Part shown: in pieces, positions 57,048 to 64,000 of the stretch | Numbering within the stretch: position 1 is the stretch's first letter | Layout: each line of letters starts with the position of its first letter | DNA from: Terriglobus roseus | Lineage (GTDB): Bacteria; Acidobacteriota; Terriglobia; Terriglobales; Acidobacteriaceae | NCBI RefSeq assembly: GCF_900102185.1 | Contig: NZ_LT629690.1 | Coordinates: 620,001-684,000 of the forward strand | Length of the DNA: 64,000 nucleotides | Direction of reading: 5' to 3' | Made by a program: the position numbers and the translations under genes | The notes under the pieces: generated by a model | Seen by the model: only the letters and a program-made list of their open reading frames with translations | What the model was told of the DNA's origin: nothing | Database searches by the model: none

Positions 57048-57125
57048 AGCGCCAAGGATGTAGCGAAGGAGCTGTTCTCTCGTATTGGATTGCGTGTCGT
57101 TCAGCGTGACTCTCTCTTTCTTAAC

Positions 57126-57689
57126 CTAAGTGCGATTTTGGGAAGAAACATCAGATAGGCGATTGCGGACGCAGGTGTCGAGCTCGCGACGGGCACGCAT
57201 AAGACGGTTTCGCAGAGTGTTGATTGAAATGCCGAGGCGTTCGGCAAGCTGGCGATGGTGTTCGATCTTTTGTTTTCCAGTGGATTCGTAATAGGTGCGC
57301 AGAAGCTCGCTTTTTGCAGTAGGCATACTTGCGAGACAAACGTCGATGGCTTGCAGGGCGACCTCCTCGTCAGGGTTGGCTATCTTTCTGGAGGTTTGCC
57401 AGTTTCGGCCTGCCTCCGCTTCGCGAAGTTCTGCACGGACGTTTTCCTGCAGTACGTGACGGGCAATGCCCAGAGCGAAGGCAGTTGGGGAGGCTATGGA
57501 GGCTGCGTCGCTCGCCGCGATTTTCGCGAGACGGTTCAGTACCTCGTCGGCAAGTTGTTCCGGATCGGCGCATGCATTGATGCGGAAGTATCGCGTGAGG
57601 CGTTGGTGCAGGTTGCCGTAAGCGGTTCCGGACGACTCTGGGCCATCGCCGAGCAGACTGAGGAGCGCGCTGAGGGACCCTTCCTGCAT
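57126..57689 (-). CDS. ECF sigma-70 family factor of the CHAT operon
   Basis: The 187-residue protein has a compact region 2 (RYFRINACADPEQLADEVLN) and a region 4 helix-turn-helix (LAERLGISINTLRNRLMRAR). It is divergent from classical ECF groups. Its ATG lies three bases after the CHAT stop codon. Its TAG is in the same frame as the following anti-sigma gene. This tight layout indicates one transcript with coupled translation. Confidence 0.83.
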   Translation of the reverse strand: MQEGSLSALLSLLGDGPESSGTAYGNLHQRLTRYFRINACADPEQLADEVLNRLAKIAASDAASIASPTAFALGIARHVLQENVRAELREAEAGRNWQTSRKIANPDEEVALQAIDVCLASMPTAKSELLRTYYESTGKQKIEHHRQLAERLGISINTLRNRLMRARRELDTCVRNRLSDVSSQNRT

Positions 57690-57692
57690 TTG

Positions 57693-60600
57693 TCAGTTGC
57701 CCCCGATATGTGGGCCCGCAGGTTGTACGCCGTTGACCACGAACGCTGCCCAGTCGGATACCACTGCGTGATTGTGAAGCATAGAGAGCTGTGTCTGGCG
57801 GATGGCTTCGGCGATTGTGAGTTTCTGCTTCAAGAGCTGCTGGTAGAAGCCAGTCATAAGGGTTGCGGTTGCGTCGTCGTCGACATCCCACAGACTGCCG
57901 ATGACTTGTTGCGCCCCTGCATAGAAGAAAGCTTGTGTAAGTGTGGCGAGTTCTTCACCAGAGGGCGCTTCGCCTTCTGTGGTGCAGCCGCTGAGTGTGA
58001 CGAGTGGAGGAGCGTGGAGCGAGGGGATATCGCGTAGCCATAGGACGCTTTGTGCTGCCCCATGTGCGTTGCCGGAAGAGAGTGCGATACCGGAGAGCTC
58101 AGGATGGCCGCTGACAAGAAGCGTATGCGTTGCTACGTGGAAGATTGCAAGGTCGGTTCGCAAAGCGGAGCGGACGTTGTCAACGGTGGCCTGTTTACCG
58201 CGGAGCTGTTCCAAGTACATCGCAGGGATGAGGCGTGCGATGGCGTCTGCTTCTCGGTGTGTTCCCGGAAGCGCAGCCAGGTGCATCCACTGTGGTGTGG
58301 CTTGGGATTGCGTCGAGATTGTGTCGGCGACGAGAAGGACGTTCTTTGTCCGGTCTGGATGTTCCATGCGCGCAAGCGAGATGGCGATGGAGACTGAGGG
58401 CTCAATGGAAGTGGCGAAACGTTCAACCGCGTAGCAGCTATTCGCTCCGCAAGGAATGCGTAGCGCGCTCCACGGGACGGAGAGCAGCGAGCCTTCCGCA
58501 ACGATATAGAGATGATGTACGGAAGGCGGAAGCCTGGGAAGGAGTAATTGCCCGGCCGCGAGAAGCGCCTCTTCGCGATTGCGATTCCATTGATTGAGAC
58601 GTGTGTTGTATGCCTGCACATCTTCGCCAGGATGCAGGGCTGGCTGGTGGTCGCGCAGCATCTGTAGCAGGGGAGTAAGGCGTTGTTGCAAGACATTCTT
58701 TGTTGGCAGCGGCGTGATGGTCGTTGATGACGATGTGATGAGCCAGCGATAAGTATGGCTGGAGCCATGGGAGAACGAGATAAGAGCTTCGCCGGGATGA
58801 AGGAGCGACTGCTGAACATCGTGTGCTGACGCTATCCAGTTGCCTCTGAGTTTGCCGGGCTGGTTGGATGCCTCTGCATTGAGAGCTTCTTCTTCGAGAT
58901 AGAGCGAACGCAGAGTGGTGGCGATGTTTTTGGGGTCGGTGCTTGTAAGGAGTGCTGCCTTCTGCTTTTCTAGCTGAGCCTGGTTCGCGAGAATTCGCTG
59001 TCGGAGTTGGGGTTGTAGATCTGCGGTTTGCGAGTTCTGAGCACCAATGGCGTCGAGCATGGTGCGTGCTCGCGAGCGCTCTGTGTAGCGGAAGGCCGTT
59101 TCGCGAAAGCCTTTATTGGGTGAGCGTTTGTCGAGCTGCATGGAGAGTTCGATGGCAAGTTCGTACCAACTGTGGCGGCCAGTGAAGTAACTTGCGGCAA
59201 GGTCACGTGCTGCGAGTGAGGATCGGGAGTGTTCCACGATAGCAAGTGCTGCAGCTATCGCGTTGAGTGCGGCTTCGTCATCATGCCGTGACTTGTAGAC
59301 GAGAGCGAGACCAGCATCGGCTGTGGCTTCCTGTTCGCGTTCCCCCAAATCCTGCGCAAGCGTGAGGGCTTGCTTGTAAAGATCTTCTGTTTGTGGACAG
59401 GATGCACATGTGTGCTGGTAGATAGCAGCTTGAGCGAGCTTGGTATCTAAACCAAGAGCGGGGAGTTTGAGCTCGTCCGCGAGGCGTGCGGCATCCGCTA
59501 CATCATTTTGCGCGGCCGCTATTTGATCAGTGTGTAAGTACGTAGCTGAGCGACGAAGGAGTAGAGATGCTTCCTCCGGCTTAAGTTCGAGCTTCTGAGC
59601 GACGGCGATCGCGGAGGCGTATTCGCGGAGTGCATCCTGCGGTTTTCCATTGTGTTCGAGGACATTCGCAAGCATGCCACGTGCGTCGAGCGCGACCTGG
59701 CTGTCAGTCGAGGCGTGATTTAGGCAAAGGCGGAGCTGCGTTTCCGCTTCGCCGTTCATCCCAAGATCGAGATAGAAGCTGCCGAAGTCTTTTTCGATTT
59801 CGGCTTCGATGAGCGGAGCGTAATGGATACTTTCACCCCAGGCCGTGGCTCGGCGAAAGGCTTCGAAAGCTTCTTCAAATCGACCCTGCTCGCGATAGAG
59901 AGTGCCAAGTTCGCTGAGAGTGAAGACAACGCCCGCGGGGTCTTCGGTTTTTTCTGAGTCGGCGAGCGCTTCCTGTCCTGCAGCTACTGCATCGTCGGCG
60001 CGTCCGGCTTCTCCGTAAAGGGAGACAAGATTACCGAGGACGATTCCTTGCCAGTAAACGTCGCCGTTCTTCCGGTAGAGTGCCAGCGCTTTTTCGGAGT
60101 CTTCGATCGACGCCTGAAGATTGCCGAGGAAGTATTCGTCAGCTTCAAGTGTTTTCCAGACCAGCGCCTGGACGGCCGTATCGGAAACGTCAGGGAGTGC
60201 GAGTGCCTGTTGCAACAATGCTCGCCCTTCAACGTATCTGCTGCGTTGGTAGATGAGGAACCGAGCCTTTTGCGTGATGGCCCAGCGAGCGAGCGCGGTG
60301 TTGTGGGCGGCTGTTGCTTCGGCGGCTGCAGTGTCGTAGAGGGTCAGCGCAGTAGGCCCGTCGGGCGCCCCGGGCATCTTTCTCCGCGTCATGTCGGCAC
60401 GGGCCAGGGCAGTGCCCGCTGCGAGGAGGTGTTCTCGATCCAGCGCCGAATGGGTGGCCGTAACGTCCCGAAGGATGAGGGAGGCCTGCCGCGACTGCTC
60501 TGCTGAGGAGAGGTCGATGTGGGCGAGACCGTCGTTAGCGGCGGTGACTGCGTAAAGGAGTTCGCCGCCCGAGCCAAGATCGAGGATGCGACGCGGTGTC

Positions 60601-60812
60601 TCTGTGGATTGGGCGAAGAGCAGACCACCTTGCAGTTCTAACTGGAGGACCACAATCGTGCCGGGCTGGGCGGCTATCTGATAGCCCCGCTTTTCGCCGG
60701 ATTTGAGAGTGCTTTGAACCGAGCCGCCGGGCGGGATGACTGTTTGCGCATGCGCGAACCCTGCCGTTAGTGCTAAGGATGCAAGGACACAGAAGAAGCC
60801 ACCGCGTTTCAT
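57693..60812 (-). CDS. Secreted TPR-CHAT caspase-like peptidase
   Basis: This is a predicted exported clan CD peptidase of 1039 residues. A signal peptide (MKRGGFFCVLASLALTAGFAHAQ) is followed by a beta domain (residues 25-120) and about ten TPR motifs (roughly 170-560, such as SLYGEAGRADDAVAAGQEAL). The CHAT domain fills residues about 700-1030. The catalytic pair is intact: His896 in HVATHTLL and Cys943 in VTLSGCTTEGE. GSLWDVDDDATATLM follows, as usual. It leads an operon with an ECF sigma factor and anti-sigma factor. The peptidase target is unknown. Confidence 0.88.
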   Translation of the reverse strand: MKRGGFFCVLASLALTAGFAHAQTVIPPGGSVQSTLKSGEKRGYQIAAQPGTIVVLQLELQGGLLFAQSTETPRRILDLGSGGELLYAVTAANDGLAHIDLSSAEQSRQASLILRDVTATHSALDREHLLAAGTALARADMTRRKMPGAPDGPTALTLYDTAAAEATAAHNTALARWAITQKARFLIYQRSRYVEGRALLQQALALPDVSDTAVQALVWKTLEADEYFLGNLQASIEDSEKALALYRKNGDVYWQGIVLGNLVSLYGEAGRADDAVAAGQEALADSEKTEDPAGVVFTLSELGTLYREQGRFEEAFEAFRRATAWGESIHYAPLIEAEIEKDFGSFYLDLGMNGEAETQLRLCLNHASTDSQVALDARGMLANVLEHNGKPQDALREYASAIAVAQKLELKPEEASLLLRRSATYLHTDQIAAAQNDVADAARLADELKLPALGLDTKLAQAAIYQHTCASCPQTEDLYKQALTLAQDLGEREQEATADAGLALVYKSRHDDEAALNAIAAALAIVEHSRSSLAARDLAASYFTGRHSWYELAIELSMQLDKRSPNKGFRETAFRYTERSRARTMLDAIGAQNSQTADLQPQLRQRILANQAQLEKQKAALLTSTDPKNIATTLRSLYLEEEALNAEASNQPGKLRGNWIASAHDVQQSLLHPGEALISFSHGSSHTYRWLITSSSTTITPLPTKNVLQQRLTPLLQMLRDHQPALHPGEDVQAYNTRLNQWNRNREEALLAAGQLLLPRLPPSVHHLYIVAEGSLLSVPWSALRIPCGANSCYAVERFATSIEPSVSIAISLARMEHPDRTKNVLLVADTISTQSQATPQWMHLAALPGTHREADAIARLIPAMYLEQLRGKQATVDNVRSALRTDLAIFHVATHTLLVSGHPELSGIALSSGNAHGAAQSVLWLRDIPSLHAPPLVTLSGCTTEGEAPSGEELATLTQAFFYAGAQQVIGSLWDVDDDATATLMTGFYQQLLKQKLTIAEAIRQTQLSMLHNHAVVSDWAAFVVNGVQPAGPHIGGN

Positions 60813-60937
60813 GTCGACTCGTTAGGGGACGGCAGTGCGGTCAGAATACCAATGCATTTGGGCTCTCGAAAAAAAATGTGTGATGTTTCTGCGCTTCTGC
60901 TCATTAGGTTGTGAAAGCCAAAGACCAAAGATGTTCT

Positions 60938-60953
60938 GCCCCTGTGAAGGGGC
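60938..60953 (+). other. Short hairpin in the leader of the FG-GAP gene
   Basis: GCCCCT at 60938-60943 pairs with AGGGGC at 60948-60953. It lies 57 bases before the start codon in the divergent gap 60813-61009. No T-run follows. It could be a leader hairpin; its function is not known. Confidence 0.3.
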
Positions 60954-61009
60954 GTTTCAAGCTGATTCAGTTTCTTTTTGCCATTGCAAGGTTCTCCGGA
61001 GAGTCTGTT

Positions 61010-64000
61010 ATGTCCTTCGCAACTTCGATCCAGGCGATTGCTGGCGTTAGCCGGACATCGTTCGCGCGTGTAGCCATCACAATGTTGACCGCGAGCCTTT
61101 CTATATCGCCGCTGGTGCCTCAGGCTGCTGCACAGACAAGCGAAGTCAAAGCTCGGCCTAGCGTGATCACCGGAACGGATGGCACAGCTTCGGGGACCGC
61201 CAGCTTTCAGGGGAACTTCACGGCAATCTCGGCACCGTCAGGGCAGGCGGTGGGGCTTGCCCGCGAGGCGGATTGTTCGTTGAACTTCTATACCGGCAGC
61301 TACAGCCTTACCACCACGAGCTTTAGCTACACGCGCACCAGCATTGCCACCAAATACGATCAAACTCTGCATGCGCATGCAGCCTTGGGTACTACCGCTG
61401 GATCGGCTTACGCCGCCGGTTGCAATAGCTATCCTGTGGGAATTGGATCGCGGCCCGGACTGTTTCTTGGTCGGACACCCACAAATATCAATGTTTTCGC
61501 GGGTTTGTACTATTCACCAGTTTCGATGGGCGAGGCTCTTTATGTGCTTTCCGGCCTGGAGGGTAGTGTTACCGGCTATGGCATGAAGGTCTACAGCTTC
61601 TCAAGCGCCACTGCGCTTTCGTCCGCAGATCTGAACGGGGACCACGTTGGAGACATCGTCGTTTCGCGTGGCACGGGAACTTCCGCCGGTTCTGTCTCTG
61701 TCCTGCTTGGAAGCAGTGACGGAAGCTTTCCGGCTTCTGGGGTTACGTACAACACGGGCGGTTCAGCTACGGTGGCGTCTGTTGTAGATGACTTCGATGG
61801 CGATGGCGTATTGGACATCGTCGCGATTTCGAACGGTATTAATTTGGGCGATGCGCAAATCCTGTCATTCCTGAAGGGCAAGGGTGATGGCACGTTTGCC
61901 GCGGCAGTGAACATGAATGTTCCGCTGGTCGCGGGAACCACCTCGTCGTCAGCCCCTGTAACCAACCTTGCTTCCGCGAACCTTCGAGGGACGGGGATGA
62001 AGGACATTGTTTGCAGCAATGGACTCGTGCTGTTAAACAACACGTCGACATCAAGCTCCACGCCGTTTACTGCTTCTAGCTCGTATGCGTTTCCTTACGA
62101 CATCGCCAGTGGCAGCCCAGGGCCCAACCTTGCGCTTGGAGACATTAACAAGGACGGCCGCGTGGACCTTGTTGTGGGTGGTGGCGGCGTCGTGCACACG
62201 TACCTCGGCAAGGGCGACGGCACCTTCACTCCCGGCCAGAGTTACGACTCCATCCCGTCGATTGGCTTTGTCACGATTGACGATCTCGACGGCGATGGCA
62301 ATGCCGACATTTATGTCGGATTGGGAAACAACGGCGTCGATGAAGGCGATGGGTATTTCAACAATATGTCGTACGCCCTGATGGGCAATGGTGACGGCAG
62401 CTTTCAGGGAGCGTACTCCGGTAGTGCAACGTATAACGGCACGAATATTGGTGATGTGAACGGAGACGGCATACCAGACATGGTGGCCGCGACGAGCTCT
62501 CAGGCCAACAATGGATTCTTTGCCAGTTTCACTGTTCAGCTTGGCAATGGTAAGGGAGGTTTTACTGCTGGCTCTGCTGTGCCGCAGCCGGGAGCCTTTT
62601 CTCTGAATGGTTATAGCTTTGCGGCAGGTAGTCTTTCAACTGCGCAAGTGCCTACCTATGCCCTTGGCGACATCGATGGCGATGGTAAAGCTGATCTTGT
62701 ATTTATCGCGAATGGCCTGACTGCAACGAGCAGTGGTGGCTCTCTCGTTACGTATCCATATCCGGTGTACTTCACCGCTCACTCAAACGGCGACGGCACG
62801 TTTGCTACGCCGATGCCTTATGCCTTCCCGCAGATTGCTCCTGCGGCTGACTTCGACAATCAGCTGTCGGTGACAAATCTCCAACTGGTGGATGTGACCA
62901 ACGACGGCAAGTTGGATTTGGTGGCGAGTTACAACGCTATCGCTGGAACTGCATTTGGACAGCCTCCGGTCAATCCATACCAGGAGGGGATTGTTGTGCT
63001 GGCCGGAACGGGTACGGGCACGTTCAGCACTACACGAGTATTGACAAGCGTTTACTCAAGCACGACTGCACCGACCACTGCAGTTGTGCCTTACGTGGCA
63101 GGGCATGCCGACCTGAACGGCGATGGCAAGAACGATCTGATTGTGTACAACAGCACCTTCGCTGTTGTGAACGGCACGGGTGTAACGACTACGACGTATA
63201 GTGCCTTTTTGAGCAATGGTGACGGAACCTTCGCGGCACCTACTGTGCTGGCAACCGCAGCAAAACTAAACGACCTGACCATCAATGACTTCAATAATGA
63301 TGGACATCCTGATGTCGCGTACGTTGCTGAAGCGGTGAACGGTGGCCAGGCGACACTCAACATCGTTTTGGGTAATGGAAACGGTGGTGTTGGAGGGAAT
63401 CATTCCTACAATCTGAGCGGTGGAGACGCCGTAATGATCGCAGGCCTTGCAGCGGCTGACTTCGATGGCGATGGCAAGGCAGACCTTGCCTTGATCGGCA
63501 GCAATATCGTAAGTGGTGTGTTTTATGGCAACGGTGACGGCACATTCACGAACGTTGTGAGTAATAACCTTTCCTATCCGCGTGACCTCATCAACCTTTC
63601 TGGCGGTGGCGCTTCAACCGCTTTGGATTTGAATAAGGATGGGAAGCCAGACATCCTTACAGGCAGTACTGTGTTGCTGAATATGTATGGCTCCGCTCCA
63701 AGCCTGCTTGCAACGACGGCTACAGCACTCACAGCAAATGCATCAACCATTCCTGCAAACGGATCGGTTGTACTGACCACTACGATCACGTCAACAACTG
63801 CCGGGGCGCCGACGGGGACGGTGAAGTTCCTGGATGGATCGAACACTCTTGGTGTGGTGACGTTGGCTTCGGGAAGCGCTTCATTGACAGCGAAAAATCT
63901 AAGCGTTGGTTCGCATTCGATTACCGCTGTTTATTCAGGCGATAGCACATATGCCACGTCGACATCTTCGATTGTGACCTTGGCGGTTACGGCATCTGTA
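61010..64000 (+). CDS. FG-GAP/VCBS repeat surface protein (3' end outside window)
   Basis: The ATG at 61010 has GGAGAG seven bases before it, and the frame is open for 997 codons to the window edge. A signal peptide (ending PLVPQAAAQ) leads into a beta domain, then at least eight FG-GAP/VCBS repeats with calcium-binding DxNxDG/DxDGDG loops, such as DDFDGDGVLDIV, GDINKDGRVDLV and DFDGDGKADLAL. An immunoglobulin-like domain (TGTVKFLDGSNTLGVVTL) begins near residue 940. It is probably an outer surface protein. Its remaining length is not visible. Confidence 0.9.
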   Translation, partial: MSFATSIQAIAGVSRTSFARVAITMLTASLSISPLVPQAAAQTSEVKARPSVITGTDGTASGTASFQGNFTAISAPSGQAVGLAREADCSLNFYTGSYSLTTTSFSYTRTSIATKYDQTLHAHAALGTTAGSAYAAGCNSYPVGIGSRPGLFLGRTPTNINVFAGLYYSPVSMGEALYVLSGLEGSVTGYGMKVYSFSSATALSSADLNGDHVGDIVVSRGTGTSAGSVSVLLGSSDGSFPASGVTYNTGGSATVASVVDDFDGDGVLDIVAISNGINLGDAQILSFLKGKGDGTFAAAVNMNVPLVAGTTSSSAPVTNLASANLRGTGMKDIVCSNGLVLLNNTSTSSSTPFTASSSYAFPYDIASGSPGPNLALGDINKDGRVDLVVGGGGVVHTYLGKGDGTFTPGQSYDSIPSIGFVTIDDLDGDGNADIYVGLGNNGVDEGDGYFNNMSYALMGNGDGSFQGAYSGSATYNGTNIGDVNGDGIPDMVAATSSQANNGFFASFTVQLGNGKGGFTAGSAVPQPGAFSLNGYSFAAGSLSTAQVPTYALGDIDGDGKADLVFIANGLTATSSGGSLVTYPYPVYFTAHSNGDGTFATPMPYAFPQIAPAADFDNQLSVTNLQLVDVTNDGKLDLVASYNAIAGTAFGQPPVNPYQEGIVVLAGTGTGTFSTTRVLTSVYSSTTAPTTAVVPYVAGHADLNGDGKNDLIVYNSTFAVVNGTGVTTTTYSAFLSNGDGTFAAPTVLATAAKLNDLTINDFNNDGHPDVAYVAEAVNGGQATLNIVLGNGNGGVGGNHSYNLSGGDAVMIAGLAAADFDGDGKADLALIGSNIVSGVFYGNGDGTFTNVVSNNLSYPRDLINLSGGGASTALDLNKDGKPDILTGSTVLLNMYGSAPSLLATTATALTANASTIPANGSVVLTTTITSTTAGAPTGTVKFLDGSNTLGVVTLASGSASLTAKNLSVGSHSITAVYSGDSTYATSTSSIVTLAVTASV

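Noticed and set aside
57693-60812. TPR-CHAT as part of a type III-E CRISPR effector
   Set aside because: The protein has a signal peptide, and no Cas7-11 or CRISPR array is present in the window.

Overview
The window looks like chromosomal DNA of an Acidobacteriota, most likely class Terriglobia (a Granulicella/Terriglobus/Edaphobacter-type genome). The reasons are two very large Oar-type TonB-dependent receptors with N-terminal carboxypeptidase-regulatory domains, a membrane-bound winged-helix regulator next to one of them, giant secreted proteins built from SBBP, SPD-2/Hydin and FG-GAP repeats, several small ECF sigma factor operons, and a GatCA/DciA/TilS/FtsH housekeeping block. No phage genes, insertion sequences or CRISPR arrays were found. 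This assignment rests on gene content only.

Layout. 1-3.8 kb: oxidative pentose phosphate genes (end of gnd, then zwf, pgl, glk), with terminators after zwf and after glk. 3.9-8 kb: a TonB-dependent receptor and a tiny Tyr/Pro-rich secreted protein. 8-13.6 kb: housekeeping genes gatA-gatC-dciA (minus strand), tilS and ftsH (plus strand). 13.6-25.3 kb: a membrane acyltransferase with an MFS transporter, a secreted hydrolase, a TlpA thioredoxin paired with a lone DsbD-alpha-like domain, proS, a class A penicillin-binding protein, an MgtC/DUF4010 membrane protein and a YhaM-like nuclease. 25.4-32 kb: a FAD oxidoreductase / TonB receptor / membrane regulator locus that reads as a nutrient-acquisition unit. 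32-38.4 kb: a 2111-residue surface protein. 38.4-41.1 kb: a decayed stretch with an SDR pseudogene and a propeller sensor that lacks its kinase, ending at tRNA-Gly(CCC). 41.1-47.4 kb: a FUSC-type membrane protein and three envelope proteins (a double cyclophilin, a CtpA-like S41 protease, a SurA-like chaperone). 47.4-50.8 kb: an ECF sigma / anti-sigma / TPR-HEAT / HEAT operon. 51-56.1 kb: small metabolic and repair genes (RidA, hydrolase, uracil/thymine DNA glycosylase, DUF488, an orphan ECF sigma factor, an SDR, a small membrane protein). 56.3-60.8 kb: a secreted TPR-CHAT caspase-like protein in an operon with an ECF sigma factor and a membrane anti-sigma factor. 61 kb to the end: an FG-GAP repeat surface protein that runs off the window.

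The genes form two broad themes. One is envelope building and quality control (FtsH, PBP, SurA, CtpA, cyclophilin, TlpA/DsbD-alpha). The other is sensing and uptake at the cell surface (TonB receptors, ECF systems, large repeat proteins). The candidate for an undescribed system is the operon at 56.3-60.8 kb, where a predicted periplasmic CHAT peptidase with an intact His/Cys pair is encoded immediately upstream of an ECF sigma factor and its membrane-anchored partner. A second point of interest is a good ECF-type promoter that abuts the sigma gene start at 50.7 kb, suggesting autoregulation from a leaderless transcript.
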